Source: Providencia hangzhouensis (lineage in GTDB: Bacteria > Pseudomonadota > Gammaproteobacteria > Enterobacterales > Enterobacteriaceae). Taken from it: DNA of 64,000 bases. The stretch spans positions 3,162,001-3,226,000 of the forward strand of contig NZ_CP135052.1 in assembly GCF_029193595.2 (NCBI RefSeq), given 5' to 3'. Below, piece after piece: positions 32,826 to 42,347 of this stretch. How positions within the stretch are numbered: the first letter of the stretch is position 1; each line of letters starts with the position of its first letter. Under the pieces are notes generated by a model that was given only the letters and a program-made list of their open reading frames with translations, was not told where the DNA came from and made no database searches. Made by a program: the position numbers and the translations under genes.

Positions 32826-32850
32826 TGTTAGCCTGTATGACAGGTTGACA
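32826..32850. promoter_or_regulatory. Candidate GntR operator, 25-bp interrupted dyad
   Basis: The core cctgt-atg-acagg is a perfect dyad. It extends outward to TGT.A.CCTGT...ACAGG.T.ACA, symmetric at 18 of 25 positions. It lies 44 bases upstream of the RraA-type gene and about 135 bases upstream of the divergent gntR start, which fits control of both. The form resembles known FadR-subfamily sites, with short arms around a 3-base centre. Confidence 0.65.
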
Positions 32851-32893
32851 GCCAAACAGGAAGATTAAGACCTTAGATACATAGGAATATGAA

Positions 32894-33577
32894 ATGAATA
32901 AAGATAATGATTTGTTTGACAAGATTAAAAAGGTATTACCCGTAGCTCTTCTAGGGGATATTTTAGATGAAATAGGATTACACCATCAGTTCTTACCTCC
33001 TATACTCAAACCTTTATCTGAGGATATGAAGATTGTAGGTCGAGCAATGCCTGTACTAGAAGCTGATTACATGTTACCGCCTGACGTTACATCTAATGGG
33101 CCACTAGGAAATAAAGATTTCGGTATTATGTTTGAAGCACTAGATAGCTTAAAGGAAGGTGAAGTTTATATCGCTTCCGGTTCTTCGCATAATTACGCCC
33201 TGTGGGGTGGATTAATGTCGACAAGAGCTAAAAAACTTAACGCTGCGGGCGCTATTATTTATGGCTATTCAAGAGATAAGAGAGAAATACTAGAACTTGA
33301 TTTCCCTGTATTTTCATTAGGTAGTTATGCTCAAGATCAAAAAATAAGAGGTAAAGTATTAGATTATCGAGTTCCAATCAAAATCAATAATATTTTAATT
33401 GAACCAGGTGATTTAATTGTTGCCGATGAAGAAGGCGTATTAATTATTCCTAAAAATGTAGAGTCTTACGTTATTGAACATGCATTTGAAAAACAAAAAA
33501 TGGAGAATAAAGTACAAAAAGAAATAGCGAATGGAATGGGTGCTGTAGAAGCATATAATAAATTTGGCGTCATGTGA
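32894..33577 (+). CDS. RraA family protein / HMG-aldolase-like enzyme
   Basis: A 227-residue protein of the RraA-like superfamily. This group includes 4-hydroxy-4-methyl-2-oxoglutarate aldolases and 2-oxo-acid decarboxylases as well as the RNase E inhibitor RraA. The active-site Arg-Asp pair is present (Arg127-Asp128 in YGYSRDKREI), as are the preceding GGLMSTRAKKLNAAGAII stretch and the acid-rich GDILDEIG near the N-terminus. This favours an enzymatic role over RNase E control. It is the first gene of an operon with an ACS-type transporter and a mannonate-dehydratase-like enzyme. It may cleave the 2-oxo-3-deoxy acid made by that dehydratase, an inference. Confidence 0.82.
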   Translation: MNKDNDLFDKIKKVLPVALLGDILDEIGLHHQFLPPILKPLSEDMKIVGRAMPVLEADYMLPPDVTSNGPLGNKDFGIMFEALDSLKEGEVYIASGSSHNYALWGGLMSTRAKKLNAAGAIIYGYSRDKREILELDFPVFSLGSYAQDQKIRGKVLDYRVPIKINNILIEPGDLIVADEEGVLIIPKNVESYVIEHAFEKQKMENKVQKEIANGMGAVEAYNKFGVM

Positions 33578-33642
33578 TAAACATAAAATAGATATGTCTA
33601 TTAAATTGAATAATAAACATATCATTATATCAAAGGTGATTT

Positions 33643-34905
33643 ATGTTTAAAAAAATAAGATGGAATTTAGTTTTATTTATTTCTCTTGGAGGAATGATAA
33701 ACTATATGGATCGCTCTGCATTTGCTATTGCAGCTCCTGTTTTTTCTAAAGATTTAAACTTAACACCAAGTGAAATGGGTATACTTTTCAGTAGTTTTTC
33801 TATTGGATATGCTTTATTTAATTTCATTGGCGGATACGCATCAGATAAATATGGTCCCAAAAAGGTTTTTGCCGTAAGTATGGCTCTTTGGTCTATCTTT
33901 TGCGGCATGATCGGGGTAACTGTTGGTTTTATCTCTATGCTTATTATCCGAACTTTATTTGGTGCAGCTGAAGGCCCCTTTGCAGCAACACTCAATAAAA
34001 TGGTTAATAACTGGTTCCCTAAAAAAGAAGTTGCTACTGCTATAGGTATAGCAACTGCTGGTAATCCAATAGGTGGAGCTATTGCTGGCCCTATAATGGG
34101 AATATTAATAATTACAACTGGTTGGCGTGTTGCATTTTTTATACTTGCTGCAATAGGCTTTATATGGCTAATTGGGTGGTTAAAAATAGCTAAAGATAAA
34201 CCGGAACAACATAAAAAAATATCAAAAGAAGAATTAGAATATATTTTATCTGACGATAATAATGTAGAATCAAAAACCACAAATACTATATCTAAACCAT
34301 TATCTTTTTATATAAAGAGTCCGACTATATTAGCAACAACTCTTGCATTCTTCAGTTTGAATTATATTTTATTTTTCTTTTTATCATGGTTTCCGAGTTA
34401 CTTATCTAATGTTCAAAATCTCAGTATAAAAGATATGAGTATAGTAAGTATTATACCTTGGCTATTAGGTGCTATTGGAATGGCTCTAGGGGGAATACTT
34501 TGTGACTTTGTTTTAAAGAAAACAAATAAACCATTATTCTCCAGAAAAATCGTGTTGGTTAGTTGTCTAGGAATATCGGCAATCCTTGTCTTTCTTGTCG
34601 GTAATGTTACTCGTGTTGAAAGTGCCGTAGCACTCATGGCATTCGGAATATTTTTCTTATATTTATCTGCTACAACCTATTGGGCAATTCTACAAGATAC
34701 CGTTGCAAAAAATAATATTGGTGCAGTTGGTGGATTTGTACACGCAATGGCAAATGTTGCCGGAATTTTAGGCCCTATTATTACAGGCTATATCATTGAA
34801 TGGTCTGGAATGTATAGCATCGCATTTTTTGTGGCAGGTGGAATCGGTATTGTTGGCGCAATCAGTGTCGCATTATATGTAAAACCACTAAATCTCACTA
34901 ACTAA
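33643..34905 (+). CDS. MFS transporter, anion:cation symporter (ACS) type
   Basis: A 420-residue permease with twelve hydrophobic segments. The N-terminus GGMINYMDRSAFAIAAPVF is the NYxDR pattern typical of the ACS family, which carries galactonate, glucarate, hexuronates, tartrate and other organic anions. The loop-2/3 motif GGYASDKYGPKK is the general MFS signature. It lies 65 bases after the RraA-type gene and 29 bases before the dehydratase-like gene, so uptake of a sugar acid or related anion is the likely job. Codon use is AT-rich compared with the flanking core genes, which is compatible with acquisition. Confidence 0.9.
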   Translation: MFKKIRWNLVLFISLGGMINYMDRSAFAIAAPVFSKDLNLTPSEMGILFSSFSIGYALFNFIGGYASDKYGPKKVFAVSMALWSIFCGMIGVTVGFISMLIIRTLFGAAEGPFAATLNKMVNNWFPKKEVATAIGIATAGNPIGGAIAGPIMGILIITTGWRVAFFILAAIGFIWLIGWLKIAKDKPEQHKKISKEELEYILSDDNNVESKTTNTISKPLSFYIKSPTILATTLAFFSLNYILFFFLSWFPSYLSNVQNLSIKDMSIVSIIPWLLGAIGMALGGILCDFVLKKTNKPLFSRKIVLVSCLGISAILVFLVGNVTRVESAVALMAFGIFFLYLSATTYWAILQDTVAKNNIGAVGGFVHAMANVAGILGPIITGYIIEWSGMYSIAFFVAGGIGIVGAISVALYVKPLNLTN

Positions 34906-34934
34906 GAAATTTTCAAATTAAAAGGTTAATAATT

Positions 34935-35999
34935 ATGAAACTAGGATTTGGTTTATATCGACATATGCTTAATGATGAACATTATGCTTTTGCAAAACAA
35001 TGTGGAGCAACTCATATCGTTGTTCATATGGTCGACTACTTTAACAGTAATGAACGATTTTCACGTAGCGACCAGCCAATTGGCGATAATGATGGCTGGG
35101 GAACGGCTGTTGGTGATGTCTGGACAGTAGATGAACTAATAAAAATCCGTGACCGGATGCAAGAGTTTGGCTTAACATTTTATGCAATTGAAAATTTCGA
35201 CCCTTGCCACTGGGATGATATTTTGTTTGACGGTCCTAAAAAATTAGAACAGCTTGAAGTCGTCAAAAACATTATTAGAAATGTAGGGAAAGCAGGTATT
35301 CCTGTCTTTGGATATAATTTCAGTCTGGCAGGAGTCGCAGGGCGAGTTATCGAAAACAAAGCACGAGGAGGTGCTCAAACTGTTGGTTTATCTGGCATCA
35401 ACGAAGACATTCTAGAGCCAATGCCGGATAATATGGCATGGAATATGAAAATCAATAACCATAGTGCTGGTTATCGTCCTGAAACAACAACAGAGCAACT
35501 CTGGGAAAGGTTAACCTGGTTCTTAAACCATATTATCCCTGTCGCTGAAGAAGCAGGCGTTCGCCTAGCTGCTCATCCAGACGATCCTCCACTAGAGTTT
35601 GTCAGAGGTCAACCAAGGCTCGTCAATCAACCTCACTTATATCAAAAATTACTAGATATAAAACCAAGTAAATCAAATGCGCTAGAGTTTTGTCTTGGAA
35701 CCATTGCCGAAATGTCTGAGGGCAACGTTTACGAAGCAGTACAACAATATGCAAGTCAAGATGCGATGGCATACGTCCATTTTAGGAACGTTAAAGGTAA
35801 AGTGCCACACTATCATGAAACCTTCATTGATGAGGGCGATATTGATATGTTGAAGGTATTAGCAATATTAAAAGAAAATAATTATACAGGTGTATTAATC
35901 CCTGACCATACGCCACAAATGTCATGTGATGCGCCATGGCACGCAGGTATGGCTTATGCGATGGGATATATGCAAGCATTACTTAAAGTACTGAAATAA
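34935..35999 (+). CDS. Mannonate dehydratase (UxuA)-like enzyme
   Basis: A 354-residue TIM-barrel protein of the mannonate dehydratase/xylose-isomerase-like group. The Mn2+ ligands of UxuA are all recognisable: His214 in LAAHPDDPP, Cys253 in LEFCLGTIAEM, His282 in YVHFRNVKG and Asp324 in LIPDHTPQM. UxuA removes water from D-mannonate to give 2-keto-3-deoxygluconate. It is shorter than E. coli UxuA (394 residues). No kinase or KDPG aldolase gene accompanies it, so the true substrate may differ. It is the last gene of the GntR-controlled cluster and is followed by a terminator. Confidence 0.87.
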   Translation: MKLGFGLYRHMLNDEHYAFAKQCGATHIVVHMVDYFNSNERFSRSDQPIGDNDGWGTAVGDVWTVDELIKIRDRMQEFGLTFYAIENFDPCHWDDILFDGPKKLEQLEVVKNIIRNVGKAGIPVFGYNFSLAGVAGRVIENKARGGAQTVGLSGINEDILEPMPDNMAWNMKINNHSAGYRPETTTEQLWERLTWFLNHIIPVAEEAGVRLAAHPDDPPLEFVRGQPRLVNQPHLYQKLLDIKPSKSNALEFCLGTIAEMSEGNVYEAVQQYASQDAMAYVHFRNVKGKVPHYHETFIDEGDIDMLKVLAILKENNYTGVLIPDHTPQMSCDAPWHAGMAYAMGYMQALLKVLK

Positions 36000-36012
36000 T
36001 ATATAAATAATG

Positions 36013-36045
36013 CTCCATGCACTATTTTGATAAATGTGCATGGAG
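36013..36045. terminator. Bidirectional terminator hairpin
   Basis: A 10-bp perfect stem, ctccatgcac/gtgcatggag, lies between the convergent dehydratase-like gene and macB. It is followed only by agcttta on the plus side. Confidence 0.65.
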
Positions 36046-36062
36046 AGCTTTATACGAACAAT

Positions 36063-38006
36063 TTATTCCCTCGCCAACGCATCAATTGGGTTCAAGCGAG
36101 CTGCATTTCGAGCAGGTAAAAAGCCAAAAATAATGCCAATGGCTGTTGAACAAACAAAGGCACTGACTAATGCCACCGGGTCAAAAGAAAAAGTCCAGCC
36201 TGGTAGTGCCATTTGAGCCAATAAACTAATCCCATACGATAGGCCAATCCCCATCAACCCGCCCATTAAACAGACTAGTACGGCTTCGATAAGAAATTGC
36301 TGCATCACATCGCTAGTCCTAGCCCCTACCGCCATGCGAATACCAATTTCTCGCGTCCTTTCGGTAACAGAAACCAGCATAATATTCATCACACCAATAC
36401 CACCAACCACCAGCGAAATAACCGCGACTAACGTTAGAAACAGTTGCATAGTCTGGGTGGTTTTTTCCGCTGTTTTTACAAAAGTGTCAAGGTTATAGGT
36501 GAAAATATCCTTTTTACCATGGCGCAACGTGAGTAAGCGGGTCAGTTGCTGTTCTACCGTTTTCGCATCGTAACCGTCTTTCACCCTAACAACAAAGCTC
36601 TCATAGTATGGACGGTTCAGAATTTTACTATTCACCGTAGTATCCGGTAACCAAACCGATAGCGACTTACTCGAACCAAAAGTCGATTTTTTCTCTTCAA
36701 GCACACCGATAACCGTTACAGGCATATTACCAATGAGCAAAGTTTCGCCAATAACATTTTCTTGTTTAGGGAAAAAGCGGCGCTTAGTATTGGCATCAAT
36801 AACCACCACTTGTGCGCGCTTATCCACCATATCTTGCGTGAAACTCATACCTTCTGAAAATTTAGAGGCATAAACATTAAAATAATCCCGACCAACACCG
36901 GTGAGCTGTGCCGAAGCGTCAACATTCCCTTTTCTTAAGCGTGTTGAGTGGTTGAGCTCGCCAGAAATCGCGTACACATAAGGCTGTTTTGCTAATGCAT
37001 CAATATCTGAGGCTCTTAAGGACTGACGATTTTTTGCATCATCGTACCCAAAGTCTTCCCCTGGATAAATTGAAATGGTATTCGTCCCGATTGATTTTAT
37101 ATCATTAAGGACCATACCTTGAGCAGCATCACCGATCACCATTATTGATACCACCGACGCAATGCCAATGATAATCCCCAGCATAGTCAGCAATGTACGC
37201 ATCTTATTAACGACCATGGCACGCCAAGCCATTAATAAGGCCTCACTAAACCGCCCATACGCCTGAGCTAAAGAGAATTTTCGTGGGGGAGCTTTTGGTA
37301 ATGAATTTGTTCGTTTCGTGGCTTTGCTACCCGAGTCATTCAAAATCTCGCCATCTTTAATTTCGATAATACGTTCCGCTTGTTGAGCAATTTCAGGGTC
37401 ATGCGTGACAATAATTACGGTATGCCCTTGGGCACAGAGGTCTTTTAAAATATTCATGACCTCTTCCCCCGAATGGCTATCCAGTGCTCCTGTTGGCTCA
37501 TCCGCGAGAATTATCTGCCCACCATTCATAAGAGCGCGAGCAATACTCACGCGCTGTTGTTGCCCACCAGACAACTGACTTGGGCGATAATCAACTCGCT
37601 CCCCTAACCCTAGACGCTGTAATAGCTGGGCTGCTCGCTCACGACGTTGGTTTTTACCCGCCCCTGCATACACCGCAGGCACCTCAACATTTTGTTCCGC
37701 GCTTAAATGACTCAGTAAATGGTAACGTTGAAAAATAAAGCCAAAATGCTCTCGGCGCAGTTCTGCCAATTGGTCGTTATCTAACGTTGCAACGCTTTGA
37801 CCATCAATGCAATAATTCCCTTCAGTTGGTTTATCTAAGCACCCAATAATATTCATGAGCGTGGATTTACCTGAACCAGAAGCACCAATAATCGCCACCA
37901 TCTCACCTGCATTAATTTGCAGTGAGACATTTTTTAAGACTGTAACTTGGTTTTCGCCTTCCCCGTAGCGGCGAGTGATCCCTTGAAGATCAATTAACGC
38001 AGACAT
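36063..38006 (-). CDS. macB: Macrolide export ATP-binding/permease protein MacB
   Basis: The ABC subunit of the MacAB-TolC pump, which exports macrolides, enterotoxin and other large molecules from the periplasm. The N-terminal ATPase has Walker A GASGSGKST, signature [15 protein letters not shown] and Walker B ILADEPTGALD. A transmembrane helix near residue 270 follows, then a large periplasmic domain (about 295-520) and three C-terminal helices including ERTREIGIRMAVGAR between them. Length is 647 residues, as in E. coli. macA lies 2 bases upstream, so the pair is co-translated. Confidence 0.97.
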   Translation of the reverse strand: MSALIDLQGITRRYGEGENQVTVLKNVSLQINAGEMVAIIGASGSGKSTLMNIIGCLDKPTEGNYCIDGQSVATLDNDQLAELRREHFGFIFQRYHLLSHLSAEQNVEVPAVYAGAGKNQRRERAAQLLQRLGLGERVDYRPSQLSGGQQQRVSIARALMNGGQIILADEPTGALDSHSGEEVMNILKDLCAQGHTVIIVTHDPEIAQQAERIIEIKDGEILNDSGSKATKRTNSLPKAPPRKFSLAQAYGRFSEALLMAWRAMVVNKMRTLLTMLGIIIGIASVVSIMVIGDAAQGMVLNDIKSIGTNTISIYPGEDFGYDDAKNRQSLRASDIDALAKQPYVYAISGELNHSTRLRKGNVDASAQLTGVGRDYFNVYASKFSEGMSFTQDMVDKRAQVVVIDANTKRRFFPKQENVIGETLLIGNMPVTVIGVLEEKKSTFGSSKSLSVWLPDTTVNSKILNRPYYESFVVRVKDGYDAKTVEQQLTRLLTLRHGKKDIFTYNLDTFVKTAEKTTQTMQLFLTLVAVISLVVGGIGVMNIMLVSVTERTREIGIRMAVGARTSDVMQQFLIEAVLVCLMGGLMGIGLSYGISLLAQMALPGWTFSFDPVALVSAFVCSTAIGIIFGFLPARNAARLNPIDALARE

Positions 38007-38008
38007 AG

Positions 38009-39115
38009 TTAGTATTCCGTCTCGCTATGGCCAATGACCACTTTGTCACCTTCATTTAGGCCTTTGGTAATTTCCACATACACATCATTTCGACCACCAA
38101 TTTCAACGTGTTTTTTCTCGACTTTATTGCCTTGAAGGATATCCACTTCATAGGTTTGTGGTGAAATTTCATTGCCTAATGCAGATAGCGGTAGTAACAG
38201 AACATTTTTACGTGACTCTAATTCAATAGTGACCTGAGCGGTCATTTGTAATTTCAATAAATGTTGCGGATTGGGTACCTCAAAGCGCGCATAATAGAAA
38301 ATGGCATCATTGATTTTTTCAGGTGTTGGTAAAATATCTTTTAGTTGCCCTGAGAATTTTTTATCTGGAGCGCCTAAGACGGTAAACGAGGCATCTTGCC
38401 CAGGCTCCAAATAAATCACATCGGCTTCAGAAACTTCCGCTTTTACTAGCATCGTGTCTAAATCCGCAAGTGTTAAAATCGTTGGTGCTTCCTGAGCAGC
38501 AATAACCGTCTGCCCTTGTAATGTTTTAATAAAGGTGACAATGCCATCCATTGGAGCCGTAATTTGAGTGTATTTCAAATTTGTTTTTGCCGAATCTAAA
38601 GTGGCTTGGTTACGCTTAATTTGCGCTTGATAAGTGGCAACTTGCGCTTTTTTCACTTCTACATCAGTTTTGGCTTTATCAAGCTCTTGTTGGGAAACGG
38701 CTTGCTGTTTCGCTAGGCTTAAATGACGTTGATAAGTCAGTTGAGCAAGGCGAAGTTCCGCTTGAACTAATGATAGATTCGCTTCAAGTTCACGAGTCAT
38801 CGCTTCAGACTCAGTCACATCATTTTGGGCTTTTTTCGGGTCAATAACGGCTAATAAATCACCTTTTTTAACATAATCACCCTCTTTAACATACAGAGTT
38901 TGTAGTTGCCCACTCACTTGAGCCCCCACATCGACTTTACGTACAGCGTCAAGTTTTCCCGTTGCCAGCACTTGTTTATCTAAATCGCCTCGAGTGACAT
39001 CTACGGTTTGAAAAACCTCTTCTTCCTCACGATTAAAAAGAAACCCAGCAGTGACTAGGGCAACAATAATGATTGCCAAATAAATCGGCCACTTTTTCTT
39101 AGGCTTTGCCTTCAT
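38009..39115 (-). CDS. macA: Macrolide efflux periplasmic adaptor MacA
   Basis: The membrane-fusion subunit linking MacB to TolC. The ATG at 39113-39115 gives [20 protein letters not shown], matching the short basic start and single anchor helix of the family. An in-frame upstream start 27 codons earlier is unsupported. The 368 residues hold the anchor (about 10-27), a lipoyl domain split by a long alpha-helical hairpin (about 95-185, for example [20 protein letters not shown]), and beta-barrel and membrane-proximal domains. It is the first gene of macAB. Confidence 0.95.
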   Translation of the reverse strand: MKAKPKKKWPIYLAIIIVALVTAGFLFNREEEEVFQTVDVTRGDLDKQVLATGKLDAVRKVDVGAQVSGQLQTLYVKEGDYVKKGDLLAVIDPKKAQNDVTESEAMTRELEANLSLVQAELRLAQLTYQRHLSLAKQQAVSQQELDKAKTDVEVKKAQVATYQAQIKRNQATLDSAKTNLKYTQITAPMDGIVTFIKTLQGQTVIAAQEAPTILTLADLDTMLVKAEVSEADVIYLEPGQDASFTVLGAPDKKFSGQLKDILPTPEKINDAIFYYARFEVPNPQHLLKLQMTAQVTIELESRKNVLLLPLSALGNEISPQTYEVDILQGNKVEKKHVEIGGRNDVYVEITKGLNEGDKVVIGHSETEY

Positions 39116-39329
39116 GTTTATTCGCTTCCTATGAACAAAAAGAGGGCATTGCCCTCTAAGATCGCTGACAACTTGTAAAAGGAGGTGACTTTCCAATTTG
39201 TTGCCAGCTAAAAACTAATGATCAAATTATATATCACTTAAGTTATCAATTGATTCAACATGAGATAAACCTAAGAGTGGGATTTCTCAATAATCCATCA
39301 ACAACCCGTAAAATTTATCGATATCACCA

Positions 39330-40994
39330 TTAATTTGCTTTACCCCTTGCCAACCATGCCACACGAGAAAACATACTTTTCAACTGTAGCGGGATACTAT
39401 CTGGACCTAACTCAGCCGCCCGATTAACAGTAGCTAATGCTAAATCCGGCTTCGATGTACGTGAAATCGCCTTAATAATCACTCGCCTTGTTGAAACCTT
39501 TGCATTATCTGGAATATCAGCAATTTCATGATAAAGTTTTCGAAACCCTTCACGATATAGGAAATGTTCCATATCTGGTGCGGGTAGCATCGTTAGCCTA
39601 TCTCTATCTGAGGAATTAATTTTATTAGCATAATGCGTCGCTGTTGCCGCATATTTACGCCCTGCTTCATCACCATCAGTTAAAACATGCCATTCAATTC
39701 CCATTTTATTGGCAAACTTTAGCAGTGGTTTCAAACCACTTTGCGCAAATGCAATAACTTTTATTCCTTCTGTTTCAAAGTAATAGTTACACTGGCGCGA
39801 GAATTCATTCATCAGCCAAATTTCAGTTTCCCCTTCAACTAATAACCAACAGCGAGCGAACAAGGCTGACGGACGATTAAAGCGAATATGGAAAGAAATT
39901 TTACGTAATTCTTCAGCACTCAAATCATTTTCATTTAAACGATAAGCTGAAACCTTATTCGTATTACGAACCAAACGACATAAATCCTCCAAAGGCGCTA
40001 ATGAAAGTAGCTCCCCTGAATTCGTCGTGGTGATCCTCTGTAGAGAAAATAAGCTAAATAAGCCCCATGCAATGGAGAGCATAATTGGGTGCAAACGCGT
40101 TTCAGGGTCTTCAACAATAATCAATGGCCGAGCGTATTTATCTAAATGAATATTGCCCTTTGATTGTAATAAAGAAGAAAACATCCCTAAAATGATTAAC
40201 CGAATATTACGTTGATTTGGTTTGGCAATTAACCGGTTAATATTATCAAGCGCTTTCCAACCGCGTTTACGCGGTTCTATTTTAACCATTGAATTATCTG
40301 AACGAATAATATGGGAGCTTTGCCCAGAGAAGTAATGGCTAAGCAACTGTTGCATGGCATCAACCCCATCACAGAGATCTTCATCACTTAAGCGTTCAGG
40401 GTTGTTGACCAATGCGCTAGTGAGTTCCTTAATACGAGCATTAAATAAGTCACGTACCTCTTTTTGCCCTGAAACAATCGTTTCTGGATTAAGTGAGTGT
40501 AAAAAACGCGCATCACGAAGGCGAATAACAGGATACAACCGAATAATTTCTTTAATATATTTACCGACGTTGTCCAATGAAAGTTTATTACCACCTGCAT
40601 TTAAAAAGCTTTTATCGACAACTATCGTGTCATCATCTTTAAGTTCTGCACTAACACGATAAAAAATATGTTTAAGGTCATCACCGTTATCTACCCAAAC
40701 TGAGGCTAAGTTATGAAAACGATAGGATTGATGACGCCCTTTGCGGCGTTCACAAAATTTTAAGACTATCTGCAATGAACGGTAACGTGACTCATCATTC
40801 CCTGCGGGATAGTGAAAATCATGAAGACTGAATTGGTAATCTATATGTTCAGGAGAAAGAAGAAGGTCAAGTGCATCAAGTAAGCTCGACTTTCCCCATG
40901 AATTCTCGCCAACTAAAACTGTACTGTTATTCAGTTCTAATGAAAGGCGGTTAATCCCTCTAAATCCGTATATTTCCACACGTTCCAGGTACAT
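39330..40994 (-). CDS. ybjD: OLD-family ATP-dependent endonuclease-like protein YbjD
   Basis: A 554-residue protein, close to E. coli YbjD in length and sequence. The N-terminal ABC-type AAA ATPase has Walker A GENSWGKSS, and the distal ATPase motifs include PLIIVEDPETRLHPIML. The C-terminal Toprim domain shows LLVEGETE and VLTDGDEAGRKYAA, the acidic metal-binding positions of OLD nucleases. Its role in the cell is not established; OLD-family relatives act in phage defence or DNA processing. It is divergent from lysO, as in E. coli. Confidence 0.95.
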   Translation of the reverse strand: MYLERVEIYGFRGINRLSLELNNSTVLVGENSWGKSSLLDALDLLLSPEHIDYQFSLHDFHYPAGNDESRYRSLQIVLKFCERRKGRHQSYRFHNLASVWVDNGDDLKHIFYRVSAELKDDDTIVVDKSFLNAGGNKLSLDNVGKYIKEIIRLYPVIRLRDARFLHSLNPETIVSGQKEVRDLFNARIKELTSALVNNPERLSDEDLCDGVDAMQQLLSHYFSGQSSHIIRSDNSMVKIEPRKRGWKALDNINRLIAKPNQRNIRLIILGMFSSLLQSKGNIHLDKYARPLIIVEDPETRLHPIMLSIAWGLFSLFSLQRITTTNSGELLSLAPLEDLCRLVRNTNKVSAYRLNENDLSAEELRKISFHIRFNRPSALFARCWLLVEGETEIWLMNEFSRQCNYYFETEGIKVIAFAQSGLKPLLKFANKMGIEWHVLTDGDEAGRKYAATATHYANKINSSDRDRLTMLPAPDMEHFLYREGFRKLYHEIADIPDNAKVSTRRVIIKAISRTSKPDLALATVNRAAELGPDSIPLQLKSMFSRVAWLARGKAN

Positions 40995-41396
40995 ATCACT
41001 CTCCTTGGAATATTTTTAGTTCACCCTAAATATTATTAGTTTTCATTACATATCGGGTGATTCCGTCAATTGGATATACTAAAGAACAATATTTAGAGCT
41101 TACCGATTAACCTTCTTTATTACTATAACTATGTATGTAAAATAAAAATTCTTCATAGCAAAATAGCAAACTATGTTGAGCATCTAATTGCAGTGTTATA
41201 AAATAGTAAAACTTTTATTTTTAGTGTTTTTGACCTATTTTTTATTAGTTAGCCAATAAAAACATTTTATAACAAAAAGAACTTTTAGCACGGGGCGTTA
41301 AATCGGATTTGTACTTCAATAACCTAAATAAATAAAATTGTATAACCCTTTGTTTATATTTAGCTAGTCGATGAGATAACCTCTAAGGATGCGGCC
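40995..41396. other. ybjD-lysO divergent intergenic region
   Basis: 402 AT-rich bases carrying the promoters of both genes. E. coli lysO is controlled by ArgP, but no clear site was identified here. No lysine-riboswitch-like structure was recognised. Confidence 0.45.
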
Positions 41397-42296
41397 ATGT
41401 ATTCAGGACTCTTAATTATTCTTCTACCATTAACGCTTGGTTATCTTATTCCTATTAAAAACAAGCAAATTCTCCATCGAGTACACCAATCCTTGAATTC
41501 AATGGTGTATGTTATTTTATTTTTAATGGGAATTACTCTCGCACTTCTTGAAAATTTAAGTGTTCACTTATTTTCTATTTTAATTTATGCAGTTACCTTT
41601 TTTGGTTGCATATTTTCATTGAATGTAATCTCACTGTTATTGCTGGATAAATTTGATCCTTGGAAAATTCCGCAACATAAACAAGAAAAACCACCTTCAC
41701 GAATCAAAATGGTGCTCGAATCCTTACAACTATGCGGAGTGTTACTACTCGGATTTGTCGTTGGCCTAACTCATTTTGATTTTCTGCACTATGCCGACAA
41801 AGGGAGCCAATTGGCGTTAATGCTACTGCTATTACTCGTCGGTATCCAGCTACGTAACAGTGGCATGAGCATCAAGCAAATTTTAATCAACCGCCGCGGT
41901 ACAACCATTGCGTTTGTCATGGCAGTCAGTGCATTAGCGGGTGGTGCGTTAGCCGCGTTCTTACTAGACCTTCCCGTGAAAATGGGGTTAGCGCTGGCTT
42001 CTGGCTTTGGCTGGTACTCATTAACAGGGATTGTCCTCACCGATGCTTATGGCCCAGTCATGGGGAGCGCAGCTTTTTTCAATGATTTAGCAAGGGAACT
42101 TGCTGCAATCATGCTTATCCCAATTATTATTAACCGTTACCGCTCAACCGCTCTTGGCATTTGTGGTTCAACATCAATGGATTTTACACTGCCTGTTTTA
42201 CAACGCAGTGGTGGGGTTTCAATTGTCCCTGCTGCTATTGTTCACGGCTTCGTACTGAGTCTTATTACGCCAATTCTCATGGCCTTCTTTACATAG
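41397..42296 (+). CDS. lysO: L-lysine exporter LysO (YbjE)
   Basis: A 299-residue inner-membrane protein, the E. coli LysO length. It exports L-lysine and the toxic analogue thialysine. About eight to ten hydrophobic segments are present, and conserved stretches include LVGIQLRNSGMSIKQILINR, ASGFGWYSLTGIVLTDAYGP and GSTSMDFTLPVLQRSGG. The ATG follows aagga. It lies 51 bases before ybjT. Confidence 0.95.
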   Translation: MYSGLLIILLPLTLGYLIPIKNKQILHRVHQSLNSMVYVILFLMGITLALLENLSVHLFSILIYAVTFFGCIFSLNVISLLLLDKFDPWKIPQHKQEKPPSRIKMVLESLQLCGVLLLGFVVGLTHFDFLHYADKGSQLALMLLLLLVGIQLRNSGMSIKQILINRRGTTIAFVMAVSALAGGALAAFLLDLPVKMGLALASGFGWYSLTGIVLTDAYGPVMGSAAFFNDLARELAAIMLIPIIINRYRSTALGICGSTSMDFTLPVLQRSGGVSIVPAAIVHGFVLSLITPILMAFFT

Positions 42297-42347
42297 GTAA
42301 AATTTCAGTCACAATAGCTGTTAATTTGCGTGAATCAGGAAATTAAC

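Noticed and set aside
32894..33577. True RraA, the RNase E inhibitor
   Set aside because: It is longer than RraA, carries the aldolase-type Arg-Asp pair and sits in a catabolic operon rather than next to menA.
39330..40994. OLD-family nuclease as part of a Gabija-type defence system
   Set aside because: The gene matches core chromosomal YbjD in length and context and has no adjacent UvrD-like helicase gene.
40995..41396. Lysine riboswitch upstream of lysO
   Set aside because: No set of long paired helices of the lysine riboswitch could be traced; E. coli lysO uses ArgP instead.
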